Both the position numbers and the translations under genes were made by a program. Positions 26,033-40,458 of a DNA stretch of 64,000 bases are shown one piece after another. The notes beneath the pieces were generated by a model. It did not search any database. It was not told the DNA's origin and saw only the letters and a program-made list of their open reading frames with translations. Origin of the DNA: Antennarius striatus (Eukaryota > Chordata > Actinopteri > Lophiiformes > Antennariidae); NCBI RefSeq assembly GCF_040054535.1, contig NC_090780.1:3201001-3265000 (forward strand), read 5' to 3'. Position 1 is the stretch's first letter. Each line of letters starts with the position of its first letter.

Positions 26033-28559
26033 GGAGGAAGTCAGGGATTCTGGGGAGAGTCCACATAGACACGTAGACAACATACAAACTCACATTCTTT
26101 TATAAAATGGAAAATTCCAAGTTCAGCGTGTATTTGCTCTCATCCCAAAAGTCAGTTATAGGGAAGCAAAAGTTTCCCTTTATAAGTCTCAAAATCCAAA
26201 CATTTCCTGTGTTATGTCAGGATTTGTCTAAACACCGAAAGGATTTTTATCTTGATAATATAAAAAAAAGTCTGCTTCTAACATTTCTTTTTGATTTATT
26301 CTGCAAACTTGTTCTCAGTTTTGACTCCCACCAGCAAAAGTTATTTTAGTGTTCGATTCAACAAATCACTTCCTTCAGTCTCATCGGGTGAGAAGCTGCT
26401 GCAGAAGGAGACGTATATACGGACTGGAGACATAATTCTCTTCATTTAGCCTCCATTTAGCGCCGTTCAAGGTCTGTAATTTAGTTTGCGATACCGATGT
26501 GAGAGCTGATAAGGACGGCTGATAAGCGAGGATGAGGATGGGCAGGTGAGACCAGTAAACACCGTGTGCAGACAAAAGCCCTGAGTCTTTATCTGTCTAA
26601 ACTCATACCTGCAGACAGGTGCTTGGTAGGGCAGAACATCCCTGTTAGTGAAGGAAGCGGGCAGAGGGGGGAGGGGAACGACCCAGATCTTCAAAGGGGA
26701 TCAAAGAAGGTCACGCTACCACCCCCCATCCACCCCCCCACCCCCACACTCCTTCCTCCACTGATCTGGAAACGATAGATTTCATTCCTGCTTTAGGTTC
26801 TGAAGTGAGGAAGTGGTGTCAGATGAAGAGGCGGGACCTGAGAATGTTGTGAGGAACCTCGAATAAGAAGGTCAAAAAACGAGCAAAGTTATGTTATGTA
26901 AATCAGGAGTGAAGCAGGCCAGAGATTATTCACAATTTCTTAAAATATTCAAAACAAACAGATGTTGAACATTTTTTCTTCACAGTTTTCAATGAAAAAA
27001 TTTCACTATCGTCAGAAAATATTAGCTTCAACCGTAAAGATGAACACATGTTTAATAAGGAAAGAATCACCTTAAGGTTAATACAAAGGACGACTGAGTA
27101 GAATGTTATTCATTGACCAAGTTCTTGTTTGATAATGTCCTGCCATTAAGACACAAAAGTCCGACTTCTGTTACCCTCTCAGCTCTTCTTCCTGCTTTGG
27201 TGACATCTGAATCGGTGATTTTCAATGTAAAGTTATTTAACATAAATTCACGTCTTTGGGTTGTATAAATCAGACAATTCTTTGTTTATGTAACCTAAAA
27301 TGACTTTATAATAACTAAATGTTATTGAGAATAATATTCATCAATAGTTAGCTTGTCATCATCTCTTCTTCTTCTTCCTCTACTCCCTTTAAGTGAATAG
27401 GGAAGTATCTTCTGGAATGCTGTCTTGAACATACACGCCGCCGTCTTTCTGCAGGTTAACGTCATCCATCAACAGAACCCTGAGCATCTTATTTCAAGTC
27501 TTTATGGTTTTGCGTTGATGCCTCTGAACGACCATAACTCCCATCTGCGGCGTGTTTATGGAGCTGGTGGATGATACGTATTTATGATGGCGGCCACCTT
27601 TATGATCCCTCTACTGTAAAGGAATAGCAGAGCTGTAAAAGGTGGAGCACCCCAGACATTATTTACTGGGGTGTTGTCGTCCAGAAACACACAACCATCA
27701 CATGGGACAGAAGACATGCAGGAATTGAATTACATCCAAAATTTACTGATCCTTCACGAGAATGGACTCCCTTGTTGGATAGTTTTACCGATGTTTGTGA
27801 TGGCGTCTCCCCCCCACCCCCCAATCTCTGGAGGTGTCCACAGGATTAAATGAGAAAAACAGGTCGGAGGGAACAAGTGAAAGATTTCCACATGAAGCGC
27901 AGAGGTTTGGGGAGTGTTGTGTGGTTGGCACGTTGACTCCTGTGTTCAGGACTTGATGTTGGTTAAGGTGGGAACGGTTGATGTCGGATCACCCGCGGAG
28001 ATGTGGTTTGGATTGAAGCAGCTCGTCTGTCGCCACATCTTTCATCTTGAAGAGGAAATTACAGACAACAGCCGCGCCGTGATCACCTCCTCTGGATTTA
28101 CATATGGCGGTCTCCTCTCGCCGCCGCTTTCTTTTCTATAACTTTTAATTAAGCACCCCCACCCCTCTTCATCAGATGTGAGGCAGGTTTATTTTTCTGT
28201 GCTGCCTGGAGGTTAAAAAAAAAGTGTTTTTGAACTTCAAAATATTTTGATTGCATTTTGATAATAACACCTTTCATTGTAAATGACAAACGCTGAGTCT
28301 TGGCTGCAAAAGCTAAAGCATGTTTCATCACTTGCTGTGTATTTCCACAGATGAGTGATGGTGTTATTTTGTGCAGGAACATGTTGAGATACAGACCTGT
28401 GACCTGGGATCAAACGGCGTGTACACACGCGTGTGTTTTTGCTCACAGAGGCAAAGAGGGCAGATGGGGGGCAAAGGAGGATGGCTGCCCTCGATAACAC
28501 ACAGGTGGCTGATCTTGGGGCTTAGGTTCTGACGCTGTCCCACAATCCACCACTTCCTC

Positions 28560-28563
<4 letters not shown>

Positions 28564-28598
<35 letters not shown>
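28564..28598. repeat. (CA)n microsatellite
   Basis: About 17 units, intergenic. Confidence 0.93.
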
Positions 28599-28601
<3 letters not shown>

Positions 28602-29773
28602 CTACACAAACACAGCTCCTGTCCGGGGAGCTGCAATATCACGGCGCTGCTCAGGTTACTGTCCGAGGCGCTCGACTCTGGGGGGGTGCGGAGAGTTTAG
28701 GAATAGGATGAAATAGATAGTCGCTGTAATTTTGCTGCCAGTTCATGCAGAGGTGAGGGATTATTGATGGAGGCTTTGCTGTTTGAGGGATGTGTCTTAC
28801 TCGCCCATGGATTCCTGCTTGATTTATAACCGAATGGACCATTGCTGCTGGGGGAAATGAATAATAATTAGAGGAGAAGAATTTTATAGCGCAAACAAAA
28901 AAATGAGCAATCGCTCTACCCTTCTGTAACACACTCTTACAGTACGTGACAACAAAATAAATCTTCGATTTCATACCAGAGTTTTCCCCGTGTTGCCCCC
29001 TGTTAAGAACTGGAGGGGACTAAAACCTGTTGGTTTTAGCAGCGGGGGGATGGAAAGAGAATGGGCTGGCGTTTATGGATGAGGTTCTTCAACATCTGTA
29101 CTATCAGGATTTAACAGTTTTTACAAGCGTGGAGCCCCTCTGCAAGCAGCGTCCAGGGCCAATGCTGGGATGGAGCTGGGATGGGGTGGAGGCTCTGTAG
29201 TCACACACACTTTGTAAACGGTGGCTGTGATGTGAGCATCCATCACCTCCTGGTGGCATGCTGCTTTTCAGGACGGGGGTGCATTTCTTATACTGATGTG
29301 ACCAAGGGGGGACGGCATGAGGAGGGGGAGGTCAGGATTAGGGGAGTGGGGCAGAGCATGACGGGGTCAAGATTAGCGTGTTAGGGTAGAGGGGACAATG
29401 GAGGCAAGGAGGGTTAAAGGTGGTTCAAGGGAAAAAAATGGTTTTTGTGAGGTTTTAAGGGATAAGGCTCCATGGTAGCGGTCCAGGCACTGAAAAAATC
29501 CCGCTTGTTCTTTTGTAAGGATTTGTGTCACTGTGAGGGTTTCTGATGCAGGAGGCCACGTTTGAGGAATGTCTTTAACAAACCAGGGGAGAAGATTTAA
29601 GTTGTAAAACACAGCAGAACTGTAAAATAACAGAATGTCCTTTAAAAGATGGATCTTCATCATGATGCCTGTTTTCACATGTAGGTTGTATCCCATTGGG
29701 CTGGTTCTAGTTTGTGAAAACTGTTTCTTTTTGGAGTTTAAAGTGAATAAAAAAAATAAAAAAATAAAAAATA

Positions 29774-29924
<151 letters not shown>

Positions 29925-32619
29925 GCTATTTCTTTTTTCTATTTTCAACATGTCCCATGTAAAAGACCAAAGACTGTGATGCAAAAAATGGTGAACAACC
30001 ATATTCTTATAGTTATTTTTACAACAATTGTTGTATTTTTTGCACGAATCGTTTTACTTGAATCATTTTCAGACGCAGATTTGGGGCTTTAATATTTTTT
30101 AGCAGCATTACAGAATTAGGGATTAATTGAAAAACACTATGGTAGTGAAGGACCTTGACTCTACACAGATTGGTGTGGCTCACTCTGTTTTTGAGCAACA
30201 ATAGAAACTGCTTCGGGTTTTGGCCGCAGAAAACACTTAGGATGGATTCCTGTTTGTTTTGGATGTGCAGCATAATCGGACTTCTACAAACCTTTTTTCC
30301 TGTAGATTACTCTGGGTATGCCTTACATCCCTTATGAGAAACTTGACAAATGTTTGGTTCCTCTCTCTCTGCAGAAAGAAGAAATGTATAAGCAATCAAC
30401 GAACCGGCAGACCTCACACACAAACACAGACACACTCCAGTGAATCAACTTTCCACTGCTCCATTTCCTCTCCCACATGCTCCTGAGTTAACCGTGACCT
30501 TTTCACCCCAAAAAGTACCGACTCCTCTGCCACCAACTTCAATCCTCCTCATCATTCATCAGCCTCCTGTGGAACTATTTCTTTAGAATGTTTGGATTAT
30601 TCTTCATGTTCAGTGAGTCTTTTAGATCCATCAGCACACAATCTGTGAATCTTTTGAGCATCGTGAACGGCACAAAGAACATTCCACACATCGCTCCTGT
30701 GTGTCTTCTGAATAGACTTCTTGCAACCAATAAGTAAATAAGTTTCCTACCAAAATTAAATGAGTGTTTTATTTTCCCATAATCCACATTTTAACACAGA
30801 AAAACATACGTCTGACTTTATTGTAATATAACACAATGGAAAATTATTGTTTGCGTGGTTTGCTCCCACCACCCTGTAATCTGGGATAACCAGGGTGTCT
30901 GGTGTTGGAAAGGGGGGTGGGTGGGTGAGGGGGGTCAAGGGTGGGGAGGGAGGAGTGATGATGACAAGGAACATCAAAAGGAAAAGGGGGTGGGTGGAGG
31001 GTGAGGAGCGAGGGGAACACAGATTAGGGTGATGGAGAGAAGAGAAGTCCAAAAAGCAACAGGTCTCTGATAATCGTCTTGTTTTTTTGGGGGACTGGGT
31101 GGGTGGGTGGGTGGGGGGGGGTGAAAGCGTTTTGAGATAAATGCAGATAAATTCCTTCCAAGCACAATACAGAAACTTCAGATTGATATTGAGAATACAG
31201 AGGTTTTCCCTAATCCTCAGGGAGGACTGCTTTATCACAAATTCCATCTGAGAGCCAGCGGGTAGTCCAGAGTGTCAGCCGCAGAGACACTCAGGCTTTT
31301 CTCTGGCAGCCAAACCCTCCAATCACAGATAATGATTTCCATTTGCTTAGCTCCAGGCAACGGCAAGACTTTTTTTGTCGACCTCAACAAAAATCATTTT
31401 TCTCCAGACCGAACCCCAAAATTCTCACAAATTCTCAATTCACTGATAACTTCTTTATAGCTGGTCCTACAAATATAATGACACGCAGCTGCTTCATAAG
31501 TAGGTTCCACACCACTTATAATATTAGGAAGTAAATGCTGCTTAATGAAAGACTGGAGAGGATGATGAAGAGGGAGGGGGGGGTGTGAGGAGAAGGAAGT
31601 CAGAGAGAATGTGAGGTAATAAAATGAGGGATGAGCAGAAGAGGAGGAGGAGGAGGAGGGTGCGGAATAAATCACACATCTCTCTGTTTCACACCCCCCC
31701 GACCCCCCCACCTCAGCTGAAACCAAAGTGCCTGCATCAGTCCAACATCTGCTGGATTTGGCTGTGGCAGCTTTTCCACCCTCCTCCCAACAAACCGTTT
31801 GACTCTTCTGCCCTCAAAAAAAGAAGAAGAAGTTTTTATCCATCGCTTTGCTGGATTCTTAACCTGAGGAGGAGGAGGTGGAGGGCATGGGGGGTCGGGG
31901 GGGGGGGCATGAAAGAGAAATCTATGAGCTTCTCTGCGAGGAGCTGCTGTCCTGTGGAAGTGAGAACATTGGATCTTCCCTTTCTTCTCCAAACACAACA
32001 GTGTGTGTGTGTAACGTGTGATTATTTATGGATGGCAGCTCTGCTGACTCAGGGCTGATCTCATGCTCTTCTGGCAGCAGAACCGTTCTTCTCGTTGTCC
32101 TCCACAGAATCTCAGATTCTTGTTTTTCTTGACGTGTGGAGCACAGAAAATTGAAACATCTGTCCAGCGAAAAATATTGTTGAATTAGCTTAAATGGAAG
32201 TTTTATGAAAATACTTTTTGGATTATTAAATGATTATGGTCAGATAAATCATTAATTGTCTGCCCGATGAGACATGTCAGGGTTGCAATAGGAAAACTTT
32301 TTTCAATGATAAATGGCAGCTTTAAAATGTCTATAGTGGATTATTATGGAGTCTTTAAATAGTATTTTCTCTATATAGCATTTTTCTCCATATATAGAAG
32401 CCAGCCAGTGAATAATGGAAAGAAAAACCAGAATCAGTCAAATCACTCAAATTACTATTTCCATTTAGACTGAAGCCATTCAGTTAACGAAATAAATAAT
32501 AAATAACATAAGTTAGCTATATTTTACTAGATTAAGTGTTCCTAGCTATTTCAATTTTAGCACCAGTATATTCAGCAGGCTACCTAGTTGATGCTAACGA
32601 TCATATATCAGATGGACAG

Positions 32620-32766
32620 TACAATATTTTCCACACTATAAGGCGCACCTAAAAGCTTTTAATTTTCTCAAAAACCAACAATGCACCTTATGTGTTTTAT
32701 AGATGGAAAAAGGTTTAAAATAGGCCGTCCATTGAAGGTGCACCTTGTCGTCCAGAAAATACTGTA
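32620..32766. mobile_element. Short inverted-repeat transposon (MITE), copy 1
   Basis: 147 bp with near-identical inverted ends, TACAATATTTTC on the left and GAAAATACTGTA on the right. The inside carries inverted ACTATAAGGCGCACC / GGTGCACCTTGTCG-type subterminal sequence. It matches the copy at 48315-48471 along its length. There is no coding capacity. The superfamily is not assigned. Confidence 0.75.
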
Positions 32767-33550
32767 CATGAATATTGTTGTTTTTATTTACTAGTGTATC
32801 TTTCTGTCCAATGTATTAGGAATGTAATTAAAATTATTTGTGCTTAATCTATAAGATAAATATGTGTCTACAAGACAACGGATGGATGTTTTAGAAAAAT
32901 AATAATTGGTGCTTTCACATGAAACTTTGCAGCTCTGGTTGATCTATATTTTGTCTCTATGTGTGAACTTTCTCATCCCTGTCTGGGAGCTTCCTGAGTG
33001 TCTCCAGCACTTTACATATCAGCTTCACGGCTGATATTTGTCTCCTCTCGACCCTTTGCTCCTGCAGCCTCTTCAGGCATGTGGTTCAATAATAGCCTGC
33101 CAGGTAGCTCAGCCATGTGGAATTTGATGTTGTGTCCCAGGGCAGGCTGGGCCTCTGGAGGGAGAGTGCGAGTGGACGGAAGACAGCGAGTGTCAAGGTT
33201 TCTAGTCTGACCTGCAGACTTGGACGAATTAAGACGATAAAGCTGCAATTTTATAAATTTCATCCATCAATACAATAATGGTCATCCTGAACCCATTATA
33301 CCGTTATTTTTCAGGTAGTTTATACCTTAACCTGTAGGGTTTATCGAGTCCTACCAAATGCTGCTGCTGATGAAAAACACACTTCAGCTTCCAGCCTCCT
33401 ACCCTTTTCCTTGTTTGCCCTCCCTCTCCTCTCTGCCTGGCCCCTGGGCTGGTGGCTGCAGGGTTTGGGGCAAAGTGATTCATGAGCGGGGTGGCAGGAA
33501 TGTGTACGAGCACCACATGCCTTTTTGGTTTCATGCTTTCAATGCAGACA

Positions 33551-33553
<3 letters not shown>

Positions 33554-33646
<93 letters not shown>
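33554..33646. repeat. (CA)n microsatellite
   Basis: About 46 perfect units, intergenic. The long open frames on both strands here are read-through of this tract. Confidence 0.96.
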
Positions 33647-33647
<1 letters not shown>

Positions 33648-35710
33648 CAACAGGTGCAGCGCTGCAGAAGAGCACATGGCACTGAAGGAGGCCCTTGTTA
33701 CCGTTGGCACCAGACTCCCGGCGTTGCCCTGTGGTACCCCTGGAGGCTGTGTGGTCAGGGGCTGATGTATGGGCTGCAGTATGGGAATAGACACGCCAGC
33801 AAATCCTGTCATTATAAAGTAACACGAGCAGCAGCGAGCACAGACAAACCCTGTTTTCTGTCAGAATTGTCAAAAGAACGTCTTGACACTGATATGTCAC
33901 CGTATTGTGAACCTTCAGCCACATCAGACAGTCTGTTGACATACAGCACAGTAAAGAATCAGTTAACCAGTGTTTGTCTTGCAAAGTTATGGTATTATTT
34001 TTCTAGGATGAAAGAGACGATTAAAGTAGCCGTATTTTTTAAGCATCACTCCTTCCCTTTAGAGGTCTCTTCAAAGTTAATCCTTCAAAACACGTGAACT
34101 TGCGGTGACAGCCCACTCTGTCATCTCCTGCCGGTATGAGCTCTGTGTGAGCCGTAAGTTGGCCTCATTCATTAGGCTAATAAATATAGAGGACTTTGTT
34201 GAATGTCACAATATAAACAGACTTCAAGATTACCGCTAATTGCCTTTAGTGTATTTATAGTATTGTGGGACTGATTGTTGAAGTTGATTCTGCTCTACAA
34301 ACTGCAGAAATGCTAAAGTACTTATAAAACCCTAATATCTCTGTAAAACGTGACAGTACGTAACGTGACAAAATGCCTTAAAAGATTGAACCGAAGATAA
34401 AACGGTAAAAAAAGGTAATTTCACAGAAATGACAGATGCTGCAGTCTGCTTTTGTTAAGCAGGCCACTCTGTGGTAAACATCTGTATAATATATGACACA
34501 GGTTATTAAAAAAAAACAAAAAAAACAAGACAAAAAGACAGGGAAAATGTGGCGCCCGACTTTCGACTTGTGCCTTTTTATTAAAATGCGGTTTTATACA
34601 TATCAAAGTAATGTCAGGGAATAATAATATGTTGATTGAAATGGCATCATTTCTCAAAAAAATATTTCAAATTTGTGGCAAAAGCATCGATGTTCTGTTT
34701 TTCATCATCATCATCATCATCATGATCACATGAGATTTCATGAAGCTAGAGACGAGCTAACAGTTTCATGTTGACACAGTGTTAAGTGCAGGCAGCAGAC
34801 ATAAGAAATAAATGTGAAATAATAATATATGAGGAAAATGCAAAAATATCCTAATAATGTTAACATTGAACATGAGTATTGTCGGTAACATTAGTAATCG
34901 TTGGCTGACTGTTAGTTTGAGGGCATCCTGGCTGCGCTGTGACCGTCTGGTGTGACCATCGCCCTCACAGACACAGAACCTTGTGGAACATTTCAGTCTG
35001 ATGCAATAAGGTCTCAGCTGGAGCGCACACAAGTATGTAGACAGCAAATGATATGATTGGATGGGTAATTACAGGTTAGTATCAGCTGCAGACACTCGCT
35101 TTCATTTCATCCACTGTTACAATTTGCATGTTGAGAGAACCTAATTGTAGATATTCTATACAGCTGGAGACCCAGAGATTCCTCTTTACCAGTGTGGATT
35201 ATCTCAAGTGACAGGGAAACGGTGTTTTTTTTTTAAATTTTTTGTAAATACCATAAAATATGGTGCTCTTATATTCTCAATATAATCATGAATTTTAGGA
35301 TTTTTTTTTTTTTTTACAGCAGCAAGTAAATCAATGTATATGACAGCATACAGTACACACAGATTCTACTTCTGCTGGTTATCATAATGAAAATAGTCCT
35401 CAGGTTCAAACAAAGATCTTTGACACCTGTGGGTCCATTTGGAAATAACAAATCCATCATGTAATGAAAAACTGAGAAAGAATTTAAATGTTTTCTGCTT
35501 CATAACCACATATTTTTAAGAAAGATTTAATTGGTAGTGAAAGGTTTTAATAACCCTGGGAGTTAAGGAATTTTGGCAGCGTTCAGAAAGAACAATCAGG
35601 CACCAGTTTAAATGGAGGCTAAATGACAAAAAGTCATCAGGATGAGGTCACGGAGGGGTTCAATGGTTTTCAGCTACCTCAACTATACTGTATAGTCACT
35701 TCATCTTTGT

Positions 35711-35711
<1 letters not shown>

Positions 35712-35757
<46 letters not shown>

Positions 35758-35773
35758 TGTGTGTGTGTGTGTG
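35712..35773. repeat. (GT)n microsatellite
   Basis: About 30 units with one GA interruption, intergenic. Confidence 0.94.
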
Positions 35774-35964
35774 TTAGAGAGAGAGGAGTGTTGAAAGATG
35801 CATACAAGTGTTCACGCTTCAGTCATTATCTGCTGGAGATGAACAGGGACAAATAGGAGGATGTGGTATAATTACACTATATCAACACACTGCAGTGGAT
35901 TATCAAAGGTATTTAGGGAGATTTAAGACCAGATGCTAAAATTGCTAACCCATGAAAGCTCTTT

Positions 35965-36001
35965 CACGGGCTATGCTGAACTTTTGTGAGCATAGCCCGT
36001 G
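35965..36001. repeat. Perfect 13-bp inverted repeat
   Basis: CACGGGCTATGCT (35965-35977) and AGCATAGCCCGTG (35989-36001) pair exactly around an 11-nt loop. No gene is nearby. Confidence 0.85.
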
Positions 36002-36419
36002 TAAGCATTTAAAAAATTTTCAGACAACGAACAACTTTGATCAGCACAAATGTATATACAGTATTACAATTGAACAGATATCCCTTCAGGAGTAAACTCA
36101 GTAAAAAACCCTAAAATGTTAACGATTAAATAAAATTGGATTTATTTTGAAATTTGTTCCAATTTGTTCTACATGGAAAACATTCGACTTCCACACAGAT
36201 TCAAATGAATAAATAAGTGGATAAGTAAATAAATAAATAAACAAACAAACAAACAAACAAATAAATAAATAAATAAAATCCTCAAACATGCACAATGTCT
36301 GGATAAAAATATTACATTTATTGACAAATTATATGATTTGTAAAAAAAAAAAATCTAAACATCTTGTTTTTGGTTATGTGGACTGACTCTTTTCATGATC
36401 TCTGTGAATGAAAAATTAC

Positions 36420-36512
36420 ATACGCCCTGTGATAAACTGGTGACTTTTCCAGGGCGTACCCCATCTCCCACCCAAAGCTGGGATTGGCTCCAGCCAATAT
36501 GAATAAATGAAT
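36420..36512 (+). mobile_element. Dispersed teleost repeat fragment
   Basis: CGCCCTGTGATAAACTGGTG, TCCAGGGCGTACCCC and GGGATTGGCTCCAGC form a well-known dispersed repeat end of fish genomes, ending in AATGAATAA-type sequence. The parent family is not assigned here. Confidence 0.6.
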
Positions 36513-36604
36513 AACACAGTTATACTTCAGGAATGAATGTATTCATAATTTCCTGCCTCTGGGTTAGAAGCTGGAATCACAACTTGGAAAACAGATAAAC
36601 ACAT

Positions 36605-36832
<228 letters not shown>

Positions 36833-39800
36833 GTCCTATGTCACCGGTTTGCTCGTGCCACCTGAACAGGAGGCATGCTATGTATTAAATTCACCACGTC
36901 AAAAATTCAACCCCACCAGCAAATATTGAGTACTTCATAATGGAGGCCATCAAAGGAGTCTTGCCTCTGGGAAAATTTCTCAATAAACTCACTGCACAAC
37001 CTCAACTGCCATGAAACATTAGGGTCCAAACTGTGAGCCTGTACATTCCTGGGTTGCAGCTGTGGAGCTGCTGGCCGGTTGATAAATGAACCAATAGTGG
37101 CTTGGCTACGTGATGAATGGGCCAATAGAGGATGATGGATAACAGTGGAAGGAGCATTCGAGCAGCGGATGGTCTCATAGAGGCTCCAAACATGAATGTA
37201 GCAGAAAGATGTTAAAATCAAGGGAAAAAAGAGGGAGGGAAAGGGAGGACATGGTAAAAAAAAGATAGAGGAGACAAGTGGAAGTAGAGAGTGTGTGTGT
37301 GCTCGGTTATAAATGAGTGGGGAGAGGAGTGAGAAAAGGAATGACCAATATGAAAAATTGCTAGCAAGAGCTAACAAAGGGAGGTAGAAATTAAGGGAAG
37401 GACAGTGGGCAGAGAGAGTGGGAAGAAATAAATCCAGACACAAGATGGACAAATTATGAGGCCGAATTTAGATACAGAGATGCCTTCAGCTGGAAACATC
37501 AACATGTAAACATGCACAATTACAATCAGGCACACATTTAACAAGTATTGTTTGTTGTGTCCACCTTCCCCGTTAGTTGCTAACTTTTTGTAGTTAGAAT
37601 TGTGAGTTTTCATGAAAATTAACAGAAATATTCAAAATATTCAAATTTACCTCAACACATAAAATTTCTTTAAAATGGTAATTTGCCCTTCATTACAGTT
37701 GGTTTGACCTTTCGGCATGTGCATTTTTCATGAATGGGATTAATTTGTCTCTTAAATAAGATTAGGACTCAGCATCCAGACTAATCACTAACAGGTTGAC
37801 ACTGACATGTCTTATGTCACCTACAGTATTTATGCATGCAAATTGTTCAGCTCGTGAAGTACATTTGAAACTGATGGAATGTAAACAGTTCGTAAATATT
37901 TTATCATAAACGAAAGTATGAGACAATTAAAATTTTTAATTGAATGGCTATAAAAGAAAAATCCAGACGGATGATTTATGATTATAATTTGTCACGGATG
38001 GTTGTGAAAATCTCTTCCAAATTTCGTGGTAATCCCTCTAGTAGTTAGTTGCCAGCACAGATGTCAACTTCACGAAGAAGTGGACGGAAAATTTGCCAAA
38101 GGAAATTAGATGAATTCTTTGGCGATCCATTCAACAAGTCTTACATTGAAGAGAAGGGCTGGCTGGAGAATAATGCTTTGTGTTCTTCTTTTGAAATGTG
38201 TTGAAATTACAAATCCAGCATACCACGATACCACAAACATGTAGCGAATGAGATTAAATGAACAAAATAATTTTGCTTGGCAACCCTGAGGGTAGATTAT
38301 GATATTTTTTTATTCATTTAGGACTCAAAACCTCTGAAAAAACCACAAAAACCCCCCCAAACACGAACAGAAGTGAATATGTGTTTGATCATTCCATTCA
38401 AAAAAACTCCTTTCAATCCACATGGAGGGGAGATTACATCATACCCCCGCAGCATCAAATCACAGTGCATACTTTCAGGTCTCTTGGAGATGTTTGCAGA
38501 AGTTTTCATGCGTTTCAAAACTGTCCCAACTCAGCTCTCAGCAAGTCACGACCGAGCCCTGGATGGTGTTTCTCCTGCCAGGGGTGGGGGGACTGACAGC
38601 AGTAATTGCCCCACGCGACCTCACGCCATAGAGAGATCAGTAACCCATAGCAACTTGGCAGACAACTTTTAAGGCAGTTATGCAGGTCGTCTCTGCACGG
38701 CTCTGTCAACACGACGCAACTGTTGACAACAAAGGGAGGCTGATTAAAGATCGGGAGCGTCTGCACACCTGTGCGTCCTCTGATATCAAAAAGCATCTCT
38801 TCTTTCCATTCTCCAGCTGAAACACGGCGTGTCTCTCAGTCTGGAGGACTCATCAGGAGCAGCCGAGCACTGAATGGATGACTCGTACGCTTCGCTGAGT
38901 GATGTTTTGTTTGAAGTGAGTGGATAGGGAACATGTGAGTTAGTTTCCACCTCCTTCAAACGGACTATTTTAGTCTGCAAAGATAAGATGGACAACAGGG
39001 GAGAGGATGAAAAGCAGGAGGCCAAGGTAAAGATGATGAATTGGAATGAAGAGAAGGAAGTGGAACAGAAGTGGGAATAAAAAATGAAAAGAAAATGGAT
39101 GTAACAGTTAAATACTCATCACAAATCCAAACATTCAGCTCCATCCATCTGAAAGTCAGAGATATATCTTTCAGGGTTACAGGCAGGTTTCTGCCATTAA
39201 TGGTTCCTTTGTATAAGTACAAAATACTCGATTACATGTAAACCTTCCGCAGTGATAATCTTATAAATAAAAGGGTGTGTCGTATACAAGCGACGCCAAA
39301 AGTATAATCACCTAATGTATGGAGCAGCTTTTATTCTGCCGCTCAGCAGTTTGAGGAATTTACATGTCATGCAGAAAGAAATATAACATAACTTGGTTGT
39401 GTGCATTGAATGAAAAATTATAATCTGAAATCTGGAAATGGAATGATTACAATTGAAATTCAGTAGATTAAATACAGAGTATACAATACGATGTACTGAT
39501 CTGCTCTCACCTCAACATGTAGAGGAATGATAGTTTTAACCCCCGATCCAAACGGTGTGTAATTCTGACACTCTGCTCCTCTTGTTTTTGTTCCCATTAA
39601 ATAATCTGTTTGTTTGTCTTTTTCCTTGATAATTCTGAGGGCAGATGTTCAAGTAAAGATCAATGAATTATCAATATCAGCTGCTATCACGTTAGCAACT
39701 ACTCTAGACAGGTTATTGATGATGAAAACATGAGAAACAACTAAATATTAAAACTTTCAGAGAAAAGAAATTTGTGTAAGTTTATATTTTTCACTGGACT

Positions 39801-40144
39801 TGAAGAAAACCCAGTAACAGAGCTGTCAGGAGGATGTAGTAAAGTTAGAAGGACAATGTTTTCATCTTGGGCTTCATGGTGGAGTATTGTACAAATGTTT
39901 GTTGTACAACACTTGGCAAATTAACTTAGAGTCCATCACTGTTCCCTGTTGTTTCATAATAATGCTTTGTCTCTAGGATGATGGGATGTCTTCCTCACAA
40001 CAGACACACAGAGCCAGTAAAGATCATTTAAAACAGAACATCCTGGATCATTAGAGGCAGAAAAGAAACCAGAAGAGCTCTTCTCTGAAGGGTTTCCATC
40101 CTCATGTCAGTGTGAGGAGATGAAAACAAAACAGTAACTGTAGC

Positions 40145-40146
<2 letters not shown>

Positions 40147-40226
<80 letters not shown>
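40147..40226. repeat. (GT)n microsatellite, left arm of an inverted pair
   Basis: About 40 units. It can pair with the (AC)n tract at 40371-40456 across about 145 bp. Confidence 0.95.
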
Positions 40227-40227
<1 letters not shown>

Positions 40228-40370
40228 TGCAGCGCTCTCTCATCTGGTATCAATGGCAGTCACTCAGAGTGTACATCAGTGTGTTTACTGTTTTCACAGA
40301 TGGAGCTCTGACACTGTCTGGATAACTGAGATAAACGAGTCGCACTGGGGCTCAGCAGATGGGAAAAACA

Positions 40371-40401
40371 ACACACACACACGCACGCGCACACGCACAC
40401 G

Positions 40402-40456
<55 letters not shown>
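40371..40456. repeat. (AC)n microsatellite, right arm of an inverted pair
   Basis: About 43 units including ACGC variants at the left end. Confidence 0.95.

Positions 40457-40458
<2 letters not shown>

Noticed and set aside
30756..31247. 163-aa minus-strand open frame rich in Pro
   Set aside because: Derived from G-rich low-complexity sequence (GGGTGGGTGG), no domain.
33304..33984. 226-aa minus-strand open frame and 190-aa plus-strand frame over the same area
   Set aside because: Both run through the (CA)n tract as Val-Cys or His-Thr repeats; no domain, no splice context.
36907..37452. 181-aa minus-strand open frame
   Set aside because: Low-complexity Leu/Ser/Pro composition from purine-rich DNA on the other strand, no recognised motif.
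38560..38760. Possible enhancer with SOX/TCF-like motifs (ACAACAAAGG)
   Set aside because: Single short motifs occur often by chance; no second line of evidence.
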